A stretch of DNA of 16,142 bases. Source: Hyphochytrium catenoides. Lineage: Eukaryota > Sar > Hyphochytriomycetes > Hyphochytriales > Hyphochytriaceae. A program made the translations under genes and the position numbers. The notes below the pieces were generated by a model. That model was not told the origin of the DNA, did no database searches, and saw nothing but the letters and a program-made list of their open reading frames with translations. Location: NCBI GenBank assembly GCA_900088475.1, contig FLMG01000411.1, positions 693-16,834 on the forward strand, read 5' to 3'. Positions 8,897-16,142 of the stretch are shown piece after piece; the first letter of the stretch is position 1; each line of letters begins with the position of its first letter.

Positions 8897-9354
8897 CTGA
8901 AGCTTCAGTGAACCGTCACAAGGCGGCGAAGCTGTCACCCATCAAACAATAACTACCTAGGAAGGTTCCTAGAGTTTGATGGTCCGTCCGCCGATCTGAG
9001 GCCTTCGCCTACTTCTGATGCCTGACGCAGAGCTCAGACAGGATTCTTTTCCAGATCGTAGCAGAGCCATTGTCCACTTCTGGCTTTTATAAAAGAGTCA
9101 ACCAAGTTTTAAGAGTGCAGGATCCATTGTTACTGAGGAAGAAGGATTCTTGTCCCTTCTGAAGCCTGAGCCGTCATGGTGGAGCTGTCACTGACTCTAT
9201 CTACAGAAAACTTGACCTCTGGTGGTTGTTGTTCGATGATAATCACCCCTCATCAAGTTGATTCGTAAAGTCTCCGGAGTGAGTCCAAGTCTAACTCAGA
9301 CCTCACAGAGGATACTAGAAAGTGATATTGTTGTCCGGCCATCTTTGGCTGTCA
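8897..9354. other. Interval between coding-like fragments; degenerate repeats and a hairpin
   Basis: No complete frame could be followed here. Short coding-like minus-strand runs appear (for example IIEQQPPEVKFSVDRVSD near 9240-9185) but end in stops. The interval holds one copy of a degenerate direct repeat and a perfect-arm hairpin. It may be intron sequence or decayed exons. Confidence 0.4.
8941..8980. other. Inverted repeat (two nested 7-base stems)
   Basis: The inner arms CTAGGAA (8957-8963) and TTCCTAG (8966-8972) pair perfectly around GG. The outer arms ATCAAAC (8941-8947) and GTTTGAT (8974-8980) pair perfectly too. The two stems are separated by a nine-base bulge on one side and one base on the other. 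It does not resemble a tRNA or a known small RNA. Confidence 0.6.
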
Positions 9355-9663
9355 TGAAGCCTGGAAACGCGAAAGGATTTTAATTGTGACTGAAGTCATC
9401 ATAGCACATCTAGTCAACTCGTGACGCCCGTCTGCGATGTGGTGCAATTGCAGAGCTCTCTTTAGGTTACTCTTATCCCTCTCAAGTTTGTACCAAGGTA
9501 TTCGCACGTACTTGGCAAAAAGTCTAAAGTCTTCTGGGTACGTTAAGTAGCCCGATGCAAGTTGTCCGTTGCAATGGATGCCTATCGCAAATCTGCCGTC
9601 GCCTCATGCTACTCTCTAAACTCAACCTCCACATGGAAGTTTATCTTGCACAGGTAACTGATG
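9355..9663 (-). pseudogene. Coding-like stretch with broken frames, unknown family
   Basis: From 9603 to 9355 the minus strand is open for 83 codons without an early ATG and reads like real protein: DGRFAIGIHCNGQLASGYLT, then YPEDFRLFAKYVRIPWYK and LERDKSNLKRALQLHHIADG. Just upstream, in another frame, is ISYLCKINFHVEVEFRE, which ends in a stop a few bases before the main frame opens; no intron fits between them. The main frame then stops at 9354. About 50 bases separate this region from the ataxin-10 stop, leaving no room for a normal promoter and first exons. I read it as a decayed gene or mobile-element fragment, perhaps linked to the candidate exons at 8896-8494. A real gene with unusual splicing is possible. 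Confidence 0.4.
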
Positions 9664-9710
9664 CAGGAGCGGATTGGCGCATACTCGCTTATCCCTGCGT
9701 CTAGTGGTCA

Positions 9711-12700
9711 TCAGCGCTTGGCATGTGTTGACGTTAATGAGACCTTAGTCCCTTGGATCTCTGCCTTTAACCCCATTTTGCGCATCTCTTCCGTTTCAAC
9801 GACTTGGTTAGGCTGCAGCTCCTCGATGAAGGCCTAATTTAGGGGGAACGGGGCCCGAGAGAGTATGTGAGATGGGCTTTAAGACAGCGATGGCCACAGA
9901 ACCTATCCCGAGGCGCCTTAGTGGCCCCAGGTGCATCCTTCCTGATACGCGGAGTGGAGGAGACTAACCGCTTTAAGATAAGACAAATAGGAATCCCAAA
10001 AGTGCACCTAGAGGCGGCAACAAGCGTGGAAAAGCCATACAAATGGGGGAGGAGGACAGGTAGCATGGACGATACAGAGGGTAATAGTCAAGCGCTGCAG
10101 CTCTTTTCCTCCTACCTGGTTCTTGGCATTAGCAAGGCAGAGATTCCTCACGCACATGATACCCCATTCCCTCAGCAGGGGACGATTCATATCCAACCGG
10201 CAGTGATTTAACACCACCGCCAGACCCTGCAAGTCCCTCACTCTATCCCTACACGAGGGATAGATGTGACAGAGGTTGGATATAACTCTCAGAGCTTGGA
10301 CACAAGGGAGCTGACTTGGCGAGGAAGTTGACTCCCTTAACCCTGGCTCTGACTGATGTAAAACGCCTAGCATTTCTTCTAGCAGTGTTGATTGCACCTC
10401 TTCCTCTTCAAGGGCGGGACTGGGCTCCAATGTCATGTCGCCTGCGTTTGCATGTCAATCAGGATGAAGCCAAGCATGGTTGCGAAACCTCCCCCTTCTC
10501 GGTTCCTCAAGCACCTCCACAAACCCTTCCTATACCACTGGCGTGGCAGTCTCTCGCAAGCCAACAAAGTCGCACCGCACCCACCGGCTGGAGGTGCCTC
10601 AACTGAAGGCTACCCCTGCCAGCATGCAACCCGTCTCAGCTCTTCTTTCTCGATTGTCCCCAGCTAACCCTCTATCATCAATAGGAAGTTACCTAAGATA
10701 TCCGTCGCTATAGTCAAAACATGAAGCTCCAGGGAAGTCCGCGCCTGATCCTTATCTTGGTCTCTCGCCGATGCGGAGGAGGGTTGAGATAAGGAAGCCA
10801 TCGTCCTCTTGATTAGTTCCAAAAGAGCCAGAGAGATTCCATCCCTCACAGCTGGCACCAAGGCTGGACTTCCTATCTGACCAGGATCCTGCAACGGTCC
10901 TCCTGGGAGCCCCAGAAAAGCGAGGACCGAATATTGCCATATGAGTACCTTTGCGGAGGAACCATCAAGACAGGTATTGGGTCTAATGGTATCTGATACG
11001 ACGGAACTGCTAGGTAGAGAGAGAGGCAGCACCACAGATAACATTTCAAGCAGCTTGCTTACCCGTAAGACGGGCAAGGACTCTGAGAGCTATCAGTTGC
11101 TGGGGGGTTGCGGCCCGCCACACTTCTCCTTCCGTCTCAGAAGGAGCTAAACTTGACAGCAGGGAGGGAAATAGCTGGCACTGAACGATCTTGGAGAGAA
11201 GTAGAAGAGTTCCCTCCAAAGCAGGGTCATCTTCTTCCTCCACGTCCTGGTCCCGCAGAGCTTCGTCTACTCCTTTATGTTCGGTAACGCATCGCTCGAG
11301 GAAGGTTCTTATAACGTTTTTTTCAACCAGCTAAGGGCAGAGGACATAAGCAGAACTCCAACAACCAGTCAAGTCCAGCTCATGGGTGGAGAACATTCCC
11401 TTCGCCCTTTCGCTGTCCGCTCACCAGGGCGTCTGCCATTGTGTTTGCTGAACCAAACTAATCCTGTCGTAACGCGTTTCCTTACTCTAGTCCGTTCCCG
11501 TGCTGCGATATTGGTCCTTGTTCTGCTTCTCTCATGAAGCTCACAGGCCTTCTCTCCCCAGTTTACGTACCAGCTTGCCAACCGACGTCTCCTGAGCACT
11601 AGCTGTACCCGAGTGCAGGGAGTTATATAGCACCATTGCTAGAACACCAATGAGCTTCCTGTCTCTAGTGGAGTTAAGCACAGTCTAGGGAAGGGCGTTA
11701 GTACTCTAACCACCGTCTCTCACGCTGCCCCGTTTTACCCCTCAGCTATATTAGTGCCTCTCGCCATCTAGATGCTCAGCACTTTTTTCACTACCTCTCC
11801 GTGGCACACCCTACTAAGGATTATTAGTACTCACACTCACCAGAAACATATCTGGAAATAACCTATCCATGGTATATTCTTTGTTTGCGGCATGGCCTGT
11901 GTGAAAGTTAGCCCAGCATTGCAGGCCGACAGTCGCCATAGTCAGAAGCTTCCTGAAGTTTGACAATACAAAGGTCAGAACACATCCCAGACGCCACGAG
12001 TGGGCCTGACGGAGCTAGTTAAGAGCCCAAACGGAAGAAAGGAATCATGAACAGAGACGCCAAGGTCTCGGCCAGAGCGTAAACTGCTGGAATCCAAGAG
12101 TTTGCCTACCTCCCTCCCTCGCTTTCCTCGTCAGAAAGTTGAACTGCCGCCTGAATAAGCTTGCATATCTAGAAGTCAGCGTGGTTAAATCCTTTCCTTC
12201 TTGGACATGTATCAATCCCTCTCCACGCCATTAAAGTTATGTTATTCCTTCCAATTGCCTACTCTTGGGGTCCTTGCTGGTCTTACTTCTCTCAGGCTCT
12301 ACGTTCATAGTGCAGTCTTTCATCCTATATTACTCCTGGCGGTATAGATTGGGGTAGCCCCATGACAGGAAGACTCAAGGTACAAAATCCCCGTGTGCGA
12401 TTACCTCTAGAATTGCTCCGTCCTCACGGAGGAAGTCCTGGACTTCTGGACATACCGCACAGAGGTTACGCAGCGCACGAAGGAGTCCCGCAACCCCATC
12501 GACAGCTTCATAAAATGTGTTTGAAGGACTTCTCTGCGCGTGCGAAGAGCTCTTGCGGTCTGAGTCTATGCTATAAACCATCAGCTGGTCGTCCAACTCT
12601 TTCATCACAACTTTCTCCAAGATTCTGAAAACCTTTAAGAGGCCTTTCCAGATCTCCACATTTTGGGACAAGTCTGACTTTGGGCATGTTCGACAAAGAA

Positions 12701-12827
12701 ACAGCACACGCCGGACCACTTCCTGGAGCTGCCCATCAGGTCCGAGAACAGCGGTGTCCGTCCCCCGCTCAAGTTGTTCGACACAGTGCTGCAGCCGGGC
12801 ACACAACTCTGTAATCTGTTCGGCCAT
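9711..12827 (-). CDS. ATXN10: Ataxin-10 homologue
   Basis: Seven exons give about 545 residues: 12827-12405, 12014-11841, 11684-11571, 11330-11063, 10902-10693, 10441-10116 and 9833-9711. All junctions are GT...AG and in phase. Ataxin-10 is a cytosolic armadillo-type scaffold protein linked in animals to cytokinesis and cilia. Family marks appear in order: RALRNLCAVCPEVQDFLRED (exon 1), KLLTMATVGLQCWANF and RLFPDMFL (exon 2), DRKLIGVLAMVLYNSL (exon 3), and the hallmark block ISNLCHIYPSCRDRVRDLQG to LLREWGIMCVRNLCLANAK (about 443-505, exon 6). The C-terminus is AFIEELQPNQVVETEEMRKM to THAKR. It is somewhat longer than the human protein (475 residues). The ATG at 12827 is the first after an in-frame stop. 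Uncertain points are the exon 2 acceptor (12014 or 12005) and the exon 5 donor (10692 or 10668). Confidence 0.93.
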
Positions 12828-13293
12828 TTGGAGCGGGCCTCGTCTCCAAAGAGAGCTTCAGCCCTCAGCAGGATAAGCACCCAGAGAACGAAGAGCTTCT
12901 AGGCACTACGGAAGGAGGACGCCACAACCACCTGTGGGACCTCGACGTTGTCACCTTCTAGCGTCCGCTTCTTCAATCCATCTTGAGCCCTGCCCTGGAT
13001 AGCGATCACCTCTCCCAGGCTCTAACTCTTCCGTTGTCCCCGCAATGCTTCAGAAGCAGAACTGGACCAGCTATCGTCAAGGGCCTGCCTCGTTGGTCTC
13101 CCTAGGGCTGCCCCTGATGGCTCTGCCAGCAATCAAAAGCTCTTTGACCTTGACCTTGAGACATGGCGGAGACAAGAACATCAGAATCAGTCGTATCATG
13201 AATGATAAGTGCCTAAATGCCACTTATTACAGCGTTATATCGTTCCTATTACGAATAGTGGATACATGACATGAATCTCTTCAGTCTCAAGCG
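12828..13293. other. Intergenic stretch; no gene seen
   Basis: This lies between the CoA-transferase stop and the ataxin-10 start on the same strand. Short open frames on both strands have no recognisable product or splice support. It probably holds the 3' UTR of the transferase and the promoter of ataxin-10. A small hairpin is listed separately. Confidence 0.6.
13205..13227. other. Short perfect hairpin downstream of the CoA-transferase gene
   Basis: ATAAGTG (13205-13211) and CACTTAT (13221-13227) form a perfect 7-base stem with a nine-base loop, starting 67 bases past the transferase stop. In a 3' UTR it could affect RNA stability or end formation, but its AT-rich short stem could also be chance. 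Confidence 0.4.
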
Positions 13294-14859
13294 TCAGTTG
13301 GGTTCATCCTCTCCCTGTGGCCATTGCGCAGGATGATGCCCGCGAGGAAAGGACTGCAAGTCAAGCCTTCGAGGCGTGTCTGCGACCGTGACAAGCGGAG
13401 CCACATGCTCTATGAAGCCATGCGGCGTGTCTGTCCGGAGCAGGTGCTGCTTCACGATGAGTTCATGCTTCGCAAGGATATCACTTGCGTTAAGAGGAAG
13501 ATTGTCGAGTCTGTCGGCCTCTTTCATCCATTCGCAAGTCCGAGCAAGACAAAGGTCGACCCTGTAGCTTCCACCGGAGACTGCTCTTTGAAGGATGCCC
13601 GTCATAGCACCGAAAGCAGCCAGATAACCAGTAACATAGTCCAAGAGCTGTGCAGGCAGGTGCTTGGGGGTCCCGGCTTCTGAGGCTGTTCTTCCTTGGT
13701 ACTCTGCCACTCCTGACACGCACTGCACTAGACTGTCAAACCCTCGCTTTCCTGCCCAAGGCCCAGTGACGCCGTAAGCACTGATGTTAACCACGACTAT
13801 TCCTGGACGTAGACGGTGCAGCTCGAGGTCGGTAAGGCCAAACTTCTCAAGAGAACCAGGCCTGTAAGAGTTAATAAGAATATCCGTCTCCTTCAAAAGG
13901 TCTTTCAAGGTTTGAAGGTCCTCCTTTCTCCTGAGGTCAAGGAAACAAGAGAGCTTTCCAAACCCTGTGTCTATGACAGCGCCCTCCACAGCTGGCAAGT
14001 GCGCAGCTGATACATTCAGCACCGTCGCCCCCTGCTCTGCCAATGTCTTAGCGGCTGTTGGGCCTGCCAGGACATGCGTAAGATCCAATACTTTGAGACC
14101 ATGAAGAGGCTGTGAAGAGAGTGAGAGAGGCGAGAGGCCGGAAAGTGGAGCAAAAGGACGAGGGGCAGCATCTGCTATCTTGCTAAAGCCGACAAGAGGA
14201 TGAGAGAGGATCGCTGACCGCTGTGGATGAGCTGCCCATTCCTCTTCCGTCCGCACCATTGCTGCACAACCACCCATCGATGTGATTTTCTCCTCTAGTA
14301 GTTCTGTGTCTTTCATTCCTTTTATTGCCTCCGCGACCCTGCCCCGCAGACCCTCATCCTCTGAATATGTCACGTCCAGCGCTTTGAGAGCAATGTCTCG
14401 GTGATGAGGATAGTTGCAATGTAATTGCAGCCATCGCCCGTCCCCGGCATGGTACAATCCTGACACTGGGTCCCAGAGAGACAAGCTCTTTCCCTTATCT
14501 AGACGCTTGCAGAACTGGATGGTGCGTACTGCTAAGGCGGCACGGTGCAGATCGATGTCTGTCCTGAGAGCTATTTCCGGTTCTGCCCTGGAACCTGCAG
14601 CTGCCAAACGAGCTCTAAGTATCTGGCAGAGGGCGAAGCCTACGCAGCCTAGAGCTGCCGCTGAAAGGGAGGCAAGAGGTATTCTGGACGGTAGAATGGG
14701 CTCCGAAGGAGATGACAGAAAGCTGACAGACTGCCCAGCGAATCGCCTCACATCAATGGGGGAGGATGAGCTGGTGCCGCTCAGGAGCGCCCCCTGATCA
14801 CGCACCGAGTCAAGAATCCCAAAGAACAATTTCTGGGTACGTGAGGTTCCTGCTGACAT
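13294..14859 (-). CDS. Class III CoA-transferase (CaiB/BaiF family)
   Basis: The 521-residue intact frame matches the CaiB/BaiF family, which moves CoA between carboxylic acids through an aspartyl-CoA intermediate or, in the racemase branch, epimerises acyl-CoAs. The C-terminal half has the family core: PLHGLKVLDLTHVLAGPTAA (251-270), LDLRRKEDL, DILINSYRPGSLEKFGL, RPGIVVVNISAYGVTGPWAG (351-370) and RGFDSLVQCVSGVA. LPAQLLDYVTGYLAAFG (401-417) carries Asp407 as the likely catalytic aspartate. The N-terminal half (LWDPVSGLYHAGDGRWLQLH, CNYPHHRD, EEEWAAHP) matches the two-part form found in bacteria and fungi, not the short animal racemases. The substrate cannot be told. No clear mitochondrial or peroxisomal signal is seen. 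The gene has no introns, unlike its neighbours. The ATG at 14859 gives a full-length protein. Confidence 0.95.
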   Translation of the reverse strand: MSAGTSRTQKLFFGILDSVRDQGALLSGTSSSSPIDVRRFAGQSVSFLSSPSEPILPSRIPLASLSAAALGCVGFALCQILRARLAAAGSRAEPEIALRTDIDLHRAALAVRTIQFCKRLDKGKSLSLWDPVSGLYHAGDGRWLQLHCNYPHHRDIALKALDVTYSEDEGLRGRVAEAIKGMKDTELLEEKITSMGGCAAMVRTEEEWAAHPQRSAILSHPLVGFSKIADAAPRPFAPLSGLSPLSLSSQPLHGLKVLDLTHVLAGPTAAKTLAEQGATVLNVSAAHLPAVEGAVIDTGFGKLSCFLDLRRKEDLQTLKDLLKETDILINSYRPGSLEKFGLTDLELHRLRPGIVVVNISAYGVTGPWAGKRGFDSLVQCVSGVAEYQGRTASEAGTPKHLPAQLLDYVTGYLAAFGAMTGILQRAVSGGSYRVDLCLARTCEWMKEADRLDNLPLNASDILAKHELIVKQHLLRTDTPHGFIEHVAPLVTVADTPRRLDLQSFPRGHHPAQWPQGEDEPN

Positions 14860-15056
14860 TTTCCACCTGGCTTCTCTCTCCGCAGACTAACTCCTCAGGA
14901 CCTATGGCTCGGCAAACATAAGGCAAATTTGGATTAGATCAGAGTGCCGAGGGAGCATCTCCTTCAGCCAGAGCGGTGGATGTGGCGCTGGCTTGTGGGG
15001 GAAACGGAGCGCTTACTAGCAGTTCTTGGGAAATTCTTATGGTGCTCCTCGCCCCG

Positions 15057-15596
15057 TCAGAACCGTGAGAGCTGCTCTACGTTGACTCTTGAGCTTCTTC
15101 TTCGGCTTCTCTGTGCTAAACTCCTTGTCCTCCTCTTCCTCTTCCTATCACCTGCTGGCTCGCCCTGTACCAAGTCTGCAGAGAAGAGGTCGTAGCTTCA
15201 ACCTTCTGACCATCTCAGGGAGCCGCTAACCACCTGGTACAGAGGTGAAAATGGAGGTCATCTTCTTCTTGCACCTTTCTTTAGTTGACATGCGGACATC
15301 AGGAAGATGCCACAACTGTTTAGCAAGACGAGGGTCCTGCTAGCTTCCTGGGTCACGGGCTGCGAGAGACTTCACGCACCTCTCTTATTATCCATTTCCA
15401 AGTCAACAATGGCTTGCTGTCGCATAAGAAGGCTTTTTCCCAAACGGAAGGTTACTAGGCAGAGAAAGGTAGCACTAGAGAGGGACCCAAGATGGTGGAT
15501 GTAACTCACAGAGTTAGGCGTTGGGAACTCCTTCTCCTTCCAGATGGGAGAGGACAGAGAGCAAGCTTGAACAGGAAGTAAGTGAGCGATATGCAT
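15057..15596 (-). CDS. Candidate small two-exon gene with a basic C-terminus
   Basis: Exon 15596-15380 reads from ATG to VTFRLGKSLLMRQQAIVDL and then EMDNKR. A donor (GAG|GTGCGTGA) ends it in phase 1. A strong acceptor (CTCTTCTCTGCAG) at 15176 opens 15175-15057 in the matching phase, reading DLVQGEPAGDRKRKRRTRSL and a further Arg/Ser-rich run to NVEQLSRF and TGA. The 204-base intron fits the sizes seen elsewhere in the window. The model gives about 111 residues. The first exon may really begin at an acceptor at 15455 (CTGCCTAG), with earlier exons further right. A competing frame inside the proposed intron (DPRLAKQLWHLPDVRM, near 15340-15260) also looks coding. I do not recognise the protein. 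The Arg/Lys-rich tail suggests nuclear or nucleic-acid binding, but this is composition only. Confidence 0.38.
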
Positions 15597-16020
15597 AGAG
15601 TATCAGTGTTAGATATCTGTTTTGAAGATAGTTACATTGAGCAAGGCGTCGCTGCTCGCCAAAGATTTTATCTACAGCCGGCTAAGGTTGGACAAACGGA
15701 AGTCACGCAGATGTCATAATAAGCAATGTGAGCAACGCTAGCCAATGGAGGTAGGCATTGCAGAGACCTCGGAGTCACCATAGGTGGGAAGTGGAGCTCA
15801 GCCAGAGAAGAGAAGCAATAGAAAGCGAGAAAGGACGTTCGACAGAAGTTATACAAGTGCCAGGCGAAACAGCTTTCTCTAACGTGTCCAAAGGTGTCAG
15901 AGATGACAGAAACCCACAGCTTCTTTGGCTGTGAGCCAACGACAGCTGTACAAGAAGCAGAGAAGAGTGAAGGACTGCGCGAGAAGGGGCAGCGCAGAGG
16001 GCCAAGAGCCAAATCTACAG
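15597..16020. other. Stretch without an assembled gene
   Basis: Minus-strand frames here include a coding-like run, VVGSQPKKLWVSVISDTFGH, starting at 15943, and several good acceptor-like pyrimidine tracts (for example CTTGTACAG near 15946). I could not join these in phase to the flanking candidate exons. It may hold an unrecognised exon, or be only the 3' UTR of the right-hand gene and the promoter of the next. Confidence 0.35.
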
Positions 16021-16142
16021 TTATACCGCTGCCACCTCCTCGTCGTCAGACTGTGCAGGCTTCGACAGAATGAAGACGTTCTCCTCCTCTCCCATCCGCC
16101 TTGACCGCCGCCCCAAAGATATCCGTGTGCTATTGAGAAGCC
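16021..16142 (-). CDS. Candidate C-terminal end of a gene cut by the right edge
   Basis: Read from the right edge, one minus-strand frame gives 39 residues, LLNSTRISLGRRSRRMGEEE, then NVFILSKPAQSDDEEVAAV, and ends in TAA at 16023-16021. The charged, acidic end looks like a natural C-terminus. A possible donor (GAG|GTGGCAG) lies just before the stop, so the exon could instead splice onward. I do not recognise the family. Confidence 0.4.
   Translation of the reverse strand, partial: LLNSTRISLGRRSRRMGEEENVFILSKPAQSDDEEVAAV

Noticed and set aside
9200-9250. GTTCGATGATAAT as a possible tRNA T-loop
   Set aside because: There is no T stem, acceptor stem or D arm around it.
10903-11062. Coding use of the frame between ataxin-10 exons 4 and 5 (VLIWQYSVLAFLGLPG)
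   Set aside because: A GTAAGC donor and CTCCCAG acceptor remove it in phase, and the family has little sequence between the flanking segments. A shorter 70-base intron remains a weaker option.
11369-11599. Minus-strand 76-codon arginine-rich frame
   Set aside because: It overlaps the end of an ataxin-10 exon in another frame and lies mostly in the following intron; no product is recognised.
15840-15943. VISDTFGHV resembling a metallophosphoesterase ISDTHGH motif
   Set aside because: The metal-binding histidine is replaced by phenylalanine and no second motif is found nearby.

Overview
This window reads as nuclear DNA from a compact protist genome, possibly a stramenopile-type microalga; the lineage is a guess. 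The case for a eukaryote is direct. Several reading frames join only across GT...AG introns of about 150 to 400 bases with pyrimidine-rich acceptors. There is an ataxin-10 homologue, a signal-peptide/type I membrane protein, and a polyglutamine exon. Every gene I can support lies on the minus strand, head to tail, so the window is best read from right to left.

Right to left: (1) 16142-16021 may be the C-terminal end of a gene cut by the window edge. (2) 15596-15057 may be a small two-exon gene with a very basic C-terminus. (3) 14859-13294 is an intronless 521-residue class III CoA-transferase (CaiB/BaiF type). (4) 12827-9711 is a seven-exon ataxin-10 homologue of about 545 residues, rebuilt here from splice sites and family similarity. 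(5) About 9663-8494 holds coding-like minus-strand frames of unknown family, partly spliceable and partly broken. (6) 8371-1852 is the centrepiece, a six-exon gene for a secretory-pathway membrane protein of about 1,772 residues. It has a signal peptide, an A1 aspartic-peptidase-like domain with both catalytic aspartates replaced by serine, an array of PPC-like beta-sandwich repeats, a fibronectin type III domain, one transmembrane helix and an acidic tail with a DEHALL dileucine motif. (7) 1383-860 may be a very small two-exon gene for an acidic protein. (8) 652 to the left edge is the start of a gene whose first residues resemble ESCRT-III Snf7/CHMP4 and which then enters a long polyglutamine tract.

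The genes do not form an obvious pathway. Genes 6 and 8 could both relate to endomembrane sorting (a dileucine-tailed receptor-like protein and a possible ESCRT-III-like start), but this is inference from two motifs. The least expected element is the pseudo-protease membrane protein. Its cytoplasmic sorting motif lies in a short last exon that appears only after splicing, and the intron's donor overlaps an in-frame stop.
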